The notes beneath the pieces were generated by a model. That model saw only the letters and a program-made list of their open reading frames with translations, ran no database searches and was not told where the DNA came from. Below, in pieces: positions 7,128-14,487 of a stretch of DNA of 18,539 nucleotides. Source of the stretch: Treponema sp. (lineage in GTDB: Bacteria > Spirochaetota > Spirochaetia > Treponematales > Treponemataceae); the NCBI GenBank assembly GCA_014804085.1, contig JAAVAM010000074.1, positions 1-18,539 on the forward strand. Direction: 5' to 3'. The number at the start of each line of letters is the position of its first letter. The first letter of the stretch is position 1. The position numbers were made by a program, and so were the translations under genes.

Positions 7128-9728
7128 ATGACTGATGAGAAAAATACCGACGAGATGCCCGCAGAGGCGGCGGAGCAGCAGGCCGAAGATACGGCGAAAG
7201 ACGAAAAGCCCAAGAAGAAGCGCGGGCGGCCGCGGAAATCTGCCGCAAAGCCCAAGGAAATCAAGATTGAGGTGAACGTGAGCGACGCGCTCGGGCAGAT
7301 TATTCCGCTGGAGCAGATGCTGCCGGACAAGCTGCACATCGTCCCGCTGAACGGCCGCCCGATGTTTCCGGGGATTTTCACGTCGGTGATGATCGGCGGC
7401 GCGGACGACGTGAAGACGGTCGAGAAGGCATACGGCGAGGACGGTTTTATCGGCGTGGTGCTGGCAAAGAACGACGCGGACGAGCCGACGTTCGGCGACC
7501 TGCATGACGTGGGCACGGTGGCGAAGATTATCCGTAAAATCAACCTGCCCGACGGCGGCGTAAATATTTTCGTGAACACGATCAAGCGGTTCCGCATCCG
7601 CCGCGCGCTCAGCGACGCGCAGCCATTGATTGCCGCGGTGCAGTACCTGAACGACGAAGAGGACGACACGTTCGAGGTGAAGGCGCTCACGCGCGCGCTC
7701 ATCAGCGAGATGAAAGAGGTGAGCGAGAACAACCCGCTGTTCAGCGAGGAGATGCGGCTCAACATGGTCAACATCGACCATCCGGGAAAAATCGCGGACT
7801 TCGCCACGTCCATCCTTTCGATTGAGAAAGAGGAGCAGCAGAAGGTGCTGGCGCAGGTGAACGTGCGCGCGCGCATGGAGCAGGTGCTCGTCTACATCAA
7901 GAAAGAGCAGGAGCTGCTGCGCATTCAGAAAAAGGTGCAGTCCGAGCTGAACGAGCGCGTGGAGAAGACGCAGCGCGACTATTTCCTGCGCGAGGAAATG
8001 AAGGCGATTCAGGAAGAGCTGGGTACGGGCGCGGGCAGCATGGCGAGCGACTACCAGAAGTTCAAGGAAAAAATCGACGCGCTCGGCTTTGCGGGCGAAA
8101 TAAAGGAGACCGTGTACAACGAGCTGGAGAAATGCAACATCATGGATCCCAGCTCAAGCGAGTATTTCGTGACGCGCAATTTTCTGGAGCTGGTCTGTGC
8201 GCTTCCCTGGAAAGACAGCGGCGTGGAGGACTACGACCTGAGCCGGGCGTATAAGATTCTGGAAAAAGACCATTACGGCCTTGACGACGTGAAAAAGCGC
8301 GTCATGGAATACCTGGCGATCCGCAAGCTCAAGAAAGACAACAAGGGGTCGATTTTGATTTTGGTCGGCCCGCCGGGCGTGGGCAAGACGAGCGTGGGGC
8401 ATTCCATTGCGGACGCGATGAACAAGCCGTTCTACCGCTTCAGCGTGGGCGGCATGCGCGACGAGGCGGAAATCAAGGGACACCGCCGCACGTACATCGG
8501 CGCGATGCCGGGAAAAATCTTGCAGGGGCTGAAAATCACCAAGACGAAAAGCCCGGTCTTTATGATTGACGAAGTGGACAAAATGGGCGCGAGCTATTCG
8601 GGCGGCGACCCCGCAAGCGCGCTGCTGGAAGTGCTCGACCCTGAGCAGAACGTGAGTTTCCGTGACAACTACCTTGACCTGCCGTTCGACGTGAGCGACG
8701 TGTTCTTTATCCTGACGGCGAACACGCTGGATTCCATTCCCGAACCGCTGCTTGACCGCGCAGAAATCATTTCGCTGAGCGGCTACATCGATCAGGAAAA
8801 ATTGGAGATCGCGCGGAAATACCTCATTCCCAAGAACCTGGCGAAGAACGGGCTGGCAAAGCAGCAGGTCAAATACACAAAGGCGGCGCTGCTGCGCATT
8901 GCGGAGGAGTACGCGCGTGAGGCGGGCGTGCGCAACTATGAGAAATGCGTGGACAAAATTCACCGCAAGCTGGTCACGCAGCAGCTGACGGGCATTCCCG
9001 CCGACGCGAAGAAGCTGTCCGCCGTGACGGCGGACGAGAACGCGCTTGACGCGCTCAAGTCGCAGGTGTTCACGGTGGACGCGCCCGATCTGGAGACGTA
9101 CCTCGGCAAGCCGGTCTTTGACGAGAGCGAGATTAAGCGGGCGACCGTTCCGGGAACGGCAATCGGGCTTGCCTGGACGAGCATGGGCGGCGACACGCTG
9201 CTGATAGAATGCATCGCCTTTCCGGGCGACAAGGGCGGCTTGCAGCTTACGGGGCGGCTCGGCGACGTGATGAAAGAGAGCGCGCAGATTGCCATGAACT
9301 GGGTCAAGTCGTATGCCCTTGCGCATGACATAAAAAAGACCGAGTGGTTTGAGCGCAACACGGTGCACCTGCACATTCCCGAAGGCGCGACTCCCAAGGA
9401 CGGACCGAGCGCGGGCATCACCATGGCGACGGCGTTCATGTCGCTGCTGACCGGGCGTGTCATCAAGCCGAACGTCGCGATGACCGGCGAGCTTGCGCTG
9501 GGCGGTCAGGTCATGCCGATTGGCGGGCTGCGGGAAAAGACGGTTGCCGCAAAGCGCAACGGCATCAGGACGATTTTTATTCCGCAGGCAAACGCGCGTG
9601 ATCTGGCGGACATTCCCGACCACGTGAAGCAGGGCATTACGTTTATTCCCGTGAGCGGCGTGATGGACGTGATGACGCAGGTGTTTCAGAGCGCGAAAAA
9701 GCAGGATGCCGCGGGCTACGGGTTTTGA
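7128..9728 (+). CDS. lon: ATP-dependent protease Lon
   Basis: An 866-residue AAA+ serine protease that degrades damaged and regulatory proteins in the cytoplasm. The substrate-binding LON domain begins near residue 60, followed by a coiled-coil helical region (about 230-310). The ATPase has Walker A GPPGVGKT (414-421) and Walker B VFMIDE (477-482). The protease has the Ser/Lys dyad S761 (in KDGPSAG) and K804 (in LREKT); the 43-residue spacing equals that of E. coli Lon (S679/K722). It is longer than E. coli Lon (784), in large part because of an N-terminal extension: an acidic Glu/Asp/Ala stretch (1-27), then a basic KKKRGRPRK (29-37) that looks like an AT-hook. No Shine-Dalgarno precedes the ATG; the -10 box is 6 bases upstream, suggesting a leaderless message. 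The next gene, dfx, has its own promoter right after the stop. Confidence 0.97.
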   Translation: MTDEKNTDEMPAEAAEQQAEDTAKDEKPKKKRGRPRKSAAKPKEIKIEVNVSDALGQIIPLEQMLPDKLHIVPLNGRPMFPGIFTSVMIGGADDVKTVEKAYGEDGFIGVVLAKNDADEPTFGDLHDVGTVAKIIRKINLPDGGVNIFVNTIKRFRIRRALSDAQPLIAAVQYLNDEEDDTFEVKALTRALISEMKEVSENNPLFSEEMRLNMVNIDHPGKIADFATSILSIEKEEQQKVLAQVNVRARMEQVLVYIKKEQELLRIQKKVQSELNERVEKTQRDYFLREEMKAIQEELGTGAGSMASDYQKFKEKIDALGFAGEIKETVYNELEKCNIMDPSSSEYFVTRNFLELVCALPWKDSGVEDYDLSRAYKILEKDHYGLDDVKKRVMEYLAIRKLKKDNKGSILILVGPPGVGKTSVGHSIADAMNKPFYRFSVGGMRDEAEIKGHRRTYIGAMPGKILQGLKITKTKSPVFMIDEVDKMGASYSGGDPASALLEVLDPEQNVSFRDNYLDLPFDVSDVFFILTANTLDSIPEPLLDRAEIISLSGYIDQEKLEIARKYLIPKNLAKNGLAKQQVKYTKAALLRIAEEYAREAGVRNYEKCVDKIHRKLVTQQLTGIPADAKKLSAVTADENALDALKSQVFTVDAPDLETYLGKPVFDESEIKRATVPGTAIGLAWTSMGGDTLLIECIAFPGDKGGLQLTGRLGDVMKESAQIAMNWVKSYALAHDIKKTEWFERNTVHLHIPEGATPKDGPSAGITMATAFMSLLTGRVIKPNVAMTGELALGGQVMPIGGLREKTVAAKRNGIRTIFIPQANARDLADIPDHVKQGITFIPVSGVMDVMTQVFQSAKKQDAAGYGF

Positions 9729-9729
9729 C

Positions 9730-9757
9730 TTGCAATTTCGCCGAACATTGCTATACT
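9730..9757 (+). promoter_or_regulatory. Likely promoter of the superoxide reductase gene
   Basis: TTGCAA (9730-9735), a 16-base spacer and TATACT (9752-9757), placed right after the lon stop. Transcription would start near 9764, giving a leader of only about a dozen bases that consists mainly of the Shine-Dalgarno AGGAGGT (9763-9769). Confidence 0.65.
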
Positions 9758-9776
9758 GAACGAGGAGGTACCGAAT

Positions 9777-10151
9777 ATGGTGCAATTCTTTAAATGCCTG
9801 AAATGCGGCAAGATTGTGGAGATCGTCAACAAAGGCTGCCCCGTGGTGGTCTGCTGTGGCGAGGAAATGAAAGAACTCAAGGCGAACACGACTGACGGCG
9901 CGACGGAGAAGCACGTTCCCGTCATCGCGCAGGACGGAAATACCGTCACGGTAAAAGTCGGTTCCGCGCCGCATCCCATGGAGGCGGATCATTGGATTCA
10001 GTGGGTCGTCATCGAGACGGACAAAGGCGTGTACCGCAAGACGCTGCAACCCGGCGACGCGCCCGAAGCGGCGTTCACGCTGACGGACGAAAAACTGCTT
10101 GCCGCCTACGAATACTGCAACAAGCACGGGCTGTGGAAAGCAGAAGCCTGA
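9777..10151 (+). CDS. dfx: Superoxide reductase, desulfoferrodoxin (2Fe) type
   Basis: A 124-residue cytoplasmic enzyme that reduces superoxide to hydrogen peroxide using electrons from rubredoxin-like donors, typical of anaerobes. The N-terminal desulforedoxin domain has all four Cys for the FeCys4 centre: C7, C10, C26 and C27 (CLKC, then CC). The catalytic Fe(His)4Cys site is complete: EKH, HPM, the His of DHWIQW, and YCNKHG near the C-terminus, which supplies Cys and the last His. The length matches class I enzymes. The well-known Treponema pallidum enzyme lacks the N-terminal iron centre, so this one keeps the fuller form (family knowledge). The start is set by the strong Shine-Dalgarno AGGAGGT, 7 bases before the ATG at 9777. 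There is an additional Cys at 21, not part of the known centres. Confidence 0.97.
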   Translation: MVQFFKCLKCGKIVEIVNKGCPVVVCCGEEMKELKANTTDGATEKHVPVIAQDGNTVTVKVGSAPHPMEADHWIQWVVIETDKGVYRKTLQPGDAPEAAFTLTDEKLLAAYEYCNKHGLWKAEA

Positions 10152-10327
10152 TTGCGTTCGTAAAAAAGCGGGCGGTGTTCTGCGCCGCCTGCCTGTGCGC
10201 GCTCGTCAGCTGCTTTTTCGTGCCGCCGAGCCGCGCGTATCTTGCGCTGTTCACGGTGGTGAATGCGGTCGGTCTGCTGACGCTGCTCGCGTTTTCCGCT
10301 ATACTGTCGCTATGGTTTCCCGCATGA
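10148..10327 (+). other. Possible small membrane protein or permease remnant
   Basis: After the dfx stop the +2 frame encodes about 59 strongly hydrophobic residues: FVKKRAVFCAACLCALVSCF, then FVPPSRAYLALF and a second hydrophobic segment, ending with TGA at 10325-10327. The arrangement (KK, membrane segment, PPSxxY, membrane segment) resembles, from memory, the N-terminus of SLC13/ArsB-like permeases, cut short. There is no ATG; a start would have to be CTG (10148), ATT (10151) or an internal GTG, with only a weak GGAAAG upstream. It overlaps the miaA promoter and start. It may be a short gene with an unusual start, the remnant of a lost transporter gene, or chance. Coordinates are those of the frame, not of a proven gene. 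Confidence 0.3.
10277..10305 (+). promoter_or_regulatory. Likely promoter of miaA
   Basis: CTGACG (10277-10282), a 17-base spacer and TATACT (10300-10305). The -10 box ends 6 bases before the ATG at 10312, the same geometry as at lon, so a leaderless transcript is predicted. Confidence 0.5.
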
Positions 10328-11370
10328 CGATTGCACAGAACGACCCGGACGACCGTCAAAACGATGACGGCAGGGCAGGGGGCGGCCGCTACAACTGCCT
10401 GTTCCTGCTCGGCCCGACGGCGGTAGGAAAAACGGCGGTGGGCGTGCGCCTTGCCGTCGCGCTTGGCGGCGAAATCCTGAGCGCGGACAGCCGTCAGGTC
10501 TATGTCGGGCTTGACATCGGGAGCGGCAAGGATGTGGCGGAGTACGCCGTGCCGCACGATGTGGTCGCGTCGCTCAACCCGGCATTGGCAGCCCGCTGCG
10601 GAGATACGTACCGCGTACCGTATCATCTGATTGACGTGGCGGCGTTGCCGCGCGAATACAATCTGTTTGACTATCAGGAAGATTTTTACCGGGCGTTTTT
10701 GTCTGTGCAGTCGCGCGGCGCTCTTCCCGTCGTGGTGGGCGGCACGGGCATGTACCTTGACTGCATCCTGCGCCGTTATGATTTGCTTCCCACGCCCGAA
10801 AATCCCGCGCTCCGCGCCGAGCTGGAGCGAAAATCCTACGACGAGCTGAAGGCACTGCTGATTGCCGAAAAGCCTGACCTGCACAATACGACCGATTTTG
10901 CCGACAAGGCGCGCATAATCCATGCCATTGAAATCAACCGCTACCGGCAGAGTGCCGCCTGCGCCGCGTACAAGGCAGCGCGCCCGCCGCGCCCGGAACT
11001 GCGTCCGCTCGTGCTCGGCACGACCTTGCCGCGTCCGCTCGTCCGCGAACGCATTGCCCGCCGCCTGCGCGAACGCCTGGACGCGGGGCTTATTGCGGAA
11101 GTGGAGCGGCTGCACGCAAACGGCGTGACCTGGGAGCGGCTTGACCAGCTTGGTTTGGAATATCGCTTTGTGTCCGCGTACCTGCAAGGAACGATTGCGG
11201 ACAAGGACACGCTGTTCGAGAAACTCGCGCTCGCTATCGGGCAGTTTGCCAAACGGCAGGAAACCTGGTTCCGCGGCATGGAGCGCAAGGGCATCGCCAT
11301 CCGCTGGCTTCCCGAAACGGCAGATGTGGAAGCGCGCCTTGCTGCGGCACTGCGCCTTGTTCGTGCATAA
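10312..11370 (+). CDS. miaA: tRNA dimethylallyltransferase MiaA
   Basis: A 352-residue enzyme that transfers the dimethylallyl group to N6 of adenosine 37 in tRNAs reading codons that begin with U; the first step to ms2i6A. Visible motifs: P-loop GPTAVGKT (34-41), DSRQVY (59-64), GGTGMYL (143-149) and the C-terminal KRQETWF (314-320). The length is slightly above the usual 300-320, with a polar, low-complexity N-terminus (about residues 6-26). I place the start at ATG 10312 because a -10 box ends 6 bases upstream; ATG 10324 is an alternative that removes four residues. The frame is open further upstream, but that part lies across dfx and the spacer and is not credible as coding. No Shine-Dalgarno is visible for either start. 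Confidence 0.95.
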   Translation: MVSRMTIAQNDPDDRQNDDGRAGGGRYNCLFLLGPTAVGKTAVGVRLAVALGGEILSADSRQVYVGLDIGSGKDVAEYAVPHDVVASLNPALAARCGDTYRVPYHLIDVAALPREYNLFDYQEDFYRAFLSVQSRGALPVVVGGTGMYLDCILRRYDLLPTPENPALRAELERKSYDELKALLIAEKPDLHNTTDFADKARIIHAIEINRYRQSAACAAYKAARPPRPELRPLVLGTTLPRPLVRERIARRLRERLDAGLIAEVERLHANGVTWERLDQLGLEYRFVSAYLQGTIADKDTLFEKLALAIGQFAKRQETWFRGMERKGIAIRWLPETADVEARLAAALRLVRA

Positions 11371-11401
11371 AAAACTCCGCGCCAGCGACGCTGACGCGGA
11401 G
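11369..11401 (-). terminator. Rho-independent terminator of the minus-strand 72-residue gene
   Basis: Inverted repeat CTCCGCG (11375-11381) / CGCGGAG (11395-11401) with an inner CAGCG/CGCTG extension across one mismatch. On the minus strand it is followed by six T (11374-11369). It lies 28 bases after the stop of the small gene. The T side overlaps the miaA stop codon; on the plus strand the hairpin is not followed by a T run, so action on miaA is less certain. Confidence 0.85.
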
Positions 11402-11428
11402 CACATATACAAGGAGCTACTCCCAGAA

Positions 11429-11647
11429 TCATGTATTGACGGCGACTTTCTCTTCCTGCTTGACTTTCGTCAGGTAGCCGGTTCGGACGCACGACTCGAA
11501 CAATGTCTTGGTGATATAGTCGATCGTCACATCCTCATAGCCGTCTTTGTCGCGCACAATGCGCACGACATATCCGTCATCCATTTCACGGTCGATGACC
11601 ATATAATCCGTCGATTTTCCGATACTTTTTAAGATGTACGTTCCCAT
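11429..11647 (-). CDS. Small hypothetical protein, 72 residues
   Basis: The protein starts MGTYILKSIGKSTDYMVIDR and ends VKQEEKVAVNT; it is charged, rich in Asp, Lys, Tyr and Val, with no membrane segment or signal peptide. I do not recognise a family. The alternating pattern in TDYMVIDREMDDGYVVRIVRDKDGYEDV suggests a small beta-sheet followed by a helix (TKTLFESCVRTGYLT). Reality of the gene is supported by a Shine-Dalgarno GGGAG about 6 bases before ATG 11647 and a strong terminator right after the stop; a 100-codon version starting upstream at 11731 has no such support. It stands alone between miaA and tatD on the opposite strand. Its function is unknown. Confidence 0.75.
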   Translation of the reverse strand: MGTYILKSIGKSTDYMVIDREMDDGYVVRIVRDKDGYEDVTIDYITKTLFESCVRTGYLTKVKQEEKVAVNT

Positions 11648-11865
11648 ACTAGTCTCCCGCCAAACATCTGGCATACGCGCTGGAATTGCCGGCATCGAGC
11701 CGCCATACATATTTATTTTCGGAACGCGCACAAAGATATTTAGTTTTTTTTGGATATATTTTAAGATAGGGAAGGGGGAAAGCCTTCCCCCTCGGGTTCA
11801 AGCGTCGCTTTCACCCAGACCCCTTTCGCCGAGGGGCACACCCCTAAGACCCCGCCGGAGTTGCC
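11648..11865. other. Divergent intergenic region with GC-rich hairpin block before tatD
   Basis: The half near the small gene (about 11700-11765) is AT-rich and holds a T8 run and a TATATT (11755-11760) that could be a -10 box for tatD, without a clear -35. The rest (about 11766-11860) is GC-rich and structured: AGGGGGAA (11773-11780) / TTCCCCCT (11785-11792) with a 4-base loop; CCCCT (11820-11824) / AGGGG (11832-11836); and a competing GGGG/CCCC pair (11833-11844). On the minus strand the first hairpin reads GGGGAAGGCTTTCCCC, almost the same as a unit of the array upstream of lon. ACCCCGCCGG is also shared with the start of that array. It may be a dispersed palindromic element; it would lie in the tatD leader. 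Confidence 0.5.
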
Positions 11866-12615
11866 ATGACCTATACCGATGCGCATATCCACCTCGCGCA
11901 GTGCGGCGCGCTGCCGTCCTTTGCCGCTTCCGCGCCGTACTGTGCCTGTACCTGCGCGCATTCCCCGTCCGAATTCCGGCGGCAGCAGGAGCTGATTGCC
12001 GCGCTTGCCGCTCCGCACGTGCATATCGTGAGCGCGTTCGGCATACACCCGCAGGAGCCCGCCGCAGATGACGGCACGTTTTTGGAATCGCTGTTGCGCG
12101 GCGGCGACATCCGCGCCGTTGGGGAAGCAGGGTTTGATTTGTTCACGCCCGCGTTTGCCGCGCAGATTGACGCGCAGGAAAAGGCGTGGCAGGTGCAGGT
12201 CGCGCTGGCGGCGGCGTATGGCGTTCCGCTCGTGGTGCACTGCCGCAAGGACATGGAGCGGCTGTTCCGCGACTCCCGGCAGCTCAAAGCACTCCGCGCC
12301 GTGGTGTTCCATTCGTTTGCGGGAAGCCCGCAGGACGCGCGGTCGCTCTTGCGGCGCGGCATCAACGCTTTTTTCAGCGTTGGCAAGCCGGTCCTGAACG
12401 GCAAGAAATCCGCCATTGCCTGCGTCCGCGAACTGCCTGCCGACCGTCTCCTGCTTGAGACCGACGCGCCGTTCCAGACGCTCAAAGGCGAGCCGCGCAC
12501 TGACCCGGCGGACATTGCGCGCGTCTACCAGACCGCCGCGCACCTGCGCGGAATCCCCGTGGAATCGCTCGCCGCGCAGGTACACGCCAATTTCTGCGCG
12601 GCGTTCGGTTGCTGA
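11866..12615 (+). CDS. tatD: TatD-family metal-dependent hydrolase / deoxyribonuclease
   Basis: A 249-residue TIM-barrel metallohydrolase; family members cut DNA (3'-5' exonuclease) or act in DNA quality control. The metal ligands are all visible: HxH at 7-9 (DAHIHL), E87 in VGEAGFD, H125 in VVHCRKD, H149 in FHSFAG and D200 in LETDAPF. The length is close to that of TatD proteins (about 255). The start at 11866 has GGAG (11857-11860) 5 bases upstream. It is Cys-rich near the N-terminus (C13, C26, C28, C30), which is not typical. The gene ends 24 bases before the convergent stop of the SUMF1 lipoprotein; no terminator is visible in that gap. A symbol more specific than tatD (for example ycfH-like) cannot be decided. 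Confidence 0.9.
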   Translation: MTYTDAHIHLAQCGALPSFAASAPYCACTCAHSPSEFRRQQELIAALAAPHVHIVSAFGIHPQEPAADDGTFLESLLRGGDIRAVGEAGFDLFTPAFAAQIDAQEKAWQVQVALAAAYGVPLVVHCRKDMERLFRDSRQLKALRAVVFHSFAGSPQDARSLLRRGINAFFSVGKPVLNGKKSAIACVRELPADRLLLETDAPFQTLKGEPRTDPADIARVYQTAAHLRGIPVESLAAQVHANFCAAFGC

Positions 12616-12639
12616 TGTTCTACGGAAAAAGGATTTGTT

Positions 12640-14487
12640 TTACTCGCGCCGCACCGTGCGGAAGCCGATGTTCGGTGAGCGGGTGGCACTTGCCAACGGA
12701 TTGAGCCGGCAGGAGACCTGCAACAGTACGGCAGCATCCATGCAGCTGCCGCCCATGACAAGGCGTGTTGCGGCGGCTGTTCCGGCAGTGGGGACGGTTT
12801 CTGTCCATTCGGTGGCGTTTCCGCTCATGTCGTAGATACCGAGCGCGTTGCACCGCAGCGATGCGCATTGCTCCGTCGAAAGAAAGCCGCTTCCTTCGTA
12901 CACGCTATACTGCGGAAGCGTCTTGCTGTCTTTCGCGCCTGCCCACGGTGCAATCCATGCTGTTTTGTCAAAGTCGTCGGGGAGTGCCGCAGATTCCGCC
13001 GGTACTCCGTATGCGTACAGCGCCGCAATGCCGCCGCGCGCCGCAAATTCCCATTCCTCCGCCGTCGGAAGCCGGTAGCCGTTGTTTTCTTTCCGAACGG
13101 TCGGGCTGTCGCATGCGCCGTTTTCTGCGTCCGTCAGTTCCGCTCCGTCCGCGCCGAAATACACCGGCTCAAGCCCTGCCATGCGGCTTTTTGCGTTGCA
13201 GAACACAACCGCGTCGCGGAAACTCACGTAGCACACCGGCTGTCCTGTCCGCTTGTCTGAGGCGGGCGATTTGTCCGCAGACAGCGTGTCGCCGTCCGAG
13301 CCTTCGATTCCCGCGCTTGCGGCGAACGCATAGCCGTTTTTGTCTGCCCAGGCGCGTACCGTCACCCATTCGGTGTAGCGAGTTTCAGTTGAGGAAATCA
13401 AGAACGGCCCGATGTTTGTCTGCATGTCCTCCGTGCCGAACGCACCCGTACCGTTGTGTCCGTCCGAATAGTCTGCCTTGCCGGACACGGTGATGCTTCC
13501 GTCCGCGCCGGAGAGTTCCTGCGCGCCTGAAAGACTTCCCCCTGCCGCCGTCGCACAGATATGCATGTCATGCGCATACACCTGTGCCGTAAAAGCCGAG
13601 CGTACTTCTTTTCCTGCATACGTTCCGAACAGAAACGACACGCCTGCCACCCCGGATATTGCCGTCACCTGCGGAAGCCCGGTCGCGTCTTCCACAGAAA
13701 GCGGCCGCTGTGAGCCGTCCGTGTACGTGCCGCTGAACAGGATGCCGTCCGTCAGCGGAGCGAACGTGCCGTCCGTAACGGAGATTTCCGCACCGTCCGC
13801 CGCACATACGCCCGTACCGTCCGCGGACAACACATACTGCACGACGTGCGGCGGCTCGTCCAGCCGCACGGACACGAGCGCGGGTTCGACAATGCGCACG
13901 GTAAACGACGCGCGCTGCCCCTGCCATACGGCATCGCACGAAACGTCGCCTTGTTGTTCGCTTGAAAATCCTATGACAAAATCTTCGGTAAGGCTTCGTT
14001 CGTCCGCCGTGCCGTCCGTGTAGGTGAGCCGCGCCGCAAGCCCGTCCGCACAGAACGCTTCTCCCCGTGCGTACTCCGTCTTGTCCGGCAGCGACAGGAT
14101 TGCAAGCCGCGCCGGTGCTTTGTCCTTTACGACAACCGTCCATGCCGCGCTCACCGTGCCGACCGAGACCGTCAGCACCTGCACTTTCTGCTGTATTGCG
14201 TCGTAGCCGGAGATGTTCTCTTCCACCGAAATTTCGACTTTCCGCTTTGTGCCGTCGGAATACTCGCCCTGCACAAAGAGGTACGAGATGTCCAACGGCT
14301 CGCCGCGCGCGTAGGTATTTTTTGCAAGGAGCGTGTTTATGTGCAGTGCGACCAGCTCCGCCTCCGTGCCCACAAGAATATCCTTGAACTCCACCTCCGG
14401 CTGACTGCACGAGCACAGCAGCAGGACGGCGGCGGAAATACGTGCGGAAAAACGGACGATGTGGCGGAGCAGGGGAGAGACGGTCAT
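12640..14487 (-). CDS. SUMF1-type lipoprotein with bacterial Ig-like domains
   Basis: A 615-residue predicted lipoprotein: a hydrophobic N-terminus ends in LCSC (24-27) with C27 as the likely lipidated Cys. Two Ig-like domains of the bacterial type (about 46-122 and 126-200, each with TYARGE/EYARGE and YSDGT/YTDGT) are followed by a third, looser copy (about 203-305). The C-terminus (about 355-615) is a formylglycine-generating-enzyme/sulfatase-modifying (SUMF1) domain of the C-type-lectin fold: FLISSTETRYTEW, PVCYVSFRDAVVFCN, YRLPTAEEWEFAARGG (471-486), YDMSGNATEWTE and GFR (608-610). The FGE active-site Cys pair is not clearly present (only C593 aligns), so it is more likely a binding or structural module than an enzyme. 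Its ATG overlaps the upstream stop as ATGA, so translation is coupled to the large surface protein. Confidence 0.88.
   Translation of the reverse strand: MTVSPLLRHIVRFSARISAAVLLLCSCSQPEVEFKDILVGTEAELVALHINTLLAKNTYARGEPLDISYLFVQGEYSDGTKRKVEISVEENISGYDAIQQKVQVLTVSVGTVSAAWTVVVKDKAPARLAILSLPDKTEYARGEAFCADGLAARLTYTDGTADERSLTEDFVIGFSSEQQGDVSCDAVWQGQRASFTVRIVEPALVSVRLDEPPHVVQYVLSADGTGVCAADGAEISVTDGTFAPLTDGILFSGTYTDGSQRPLSVEDATGLPQVTAISGVAGVSFLFGTYAGKEVRSAFTAQVYAHDMHICATAAGGSLSGAQELSGADGSITVSGKADYSDGHNGTGAFGTEDMQTNIGPFLISSTETRYTEWVTVRAWADKNGYAFAASAGIEGSDGDTLSADKSPASDKRTGQPVCYVSFRDAVVFCNAKSRMAGLEPVYFGADGAELTDAENGACDSPTVRKENNGYRLPTAEEWEFAARGGIAALYAYGVPAESAALPDDFDKTAWIAPWAGAKDSKTLPQYSVYEGSGFLSTEQCASLRCNALGIYDMSGNATEWTETVPTAGTAAATRLVMGGSCMDAAVLLQVSCRLNPLASATRSPNIGFRTVRRE

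Noticed and set aside
6852..7781. Minus-strand and alternative plus-strand frames through the 21-bp array encoding heptapeptide repeats
   Set aside because: Openness follows from the repeat period being a multiple of three; the frames run antisense or out of frame into the kinase gene and lon and have no start signals.
8154..10127. 657-codon open frame on the minus strand
   Set aside because: It lies antisense to lon and dfx, whose families are certain; composition is that of a GC-rich shadow frame.
10099..10311. Upstream extension of miaA (423-residue version)
   Set aside because: It would overlap the end of dfx in another frame and the extra residues do not resemble MiaA; the promoter at 10277-10305 fits a start at 10312.
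11648..11731. N-terminal extension of the small minus-strand gene to 100 residues
   Set aside because: The Shine-Dalgarno GGGAG is correctly spaced only for the ATG at 11647, and no such signal precedes 11731.
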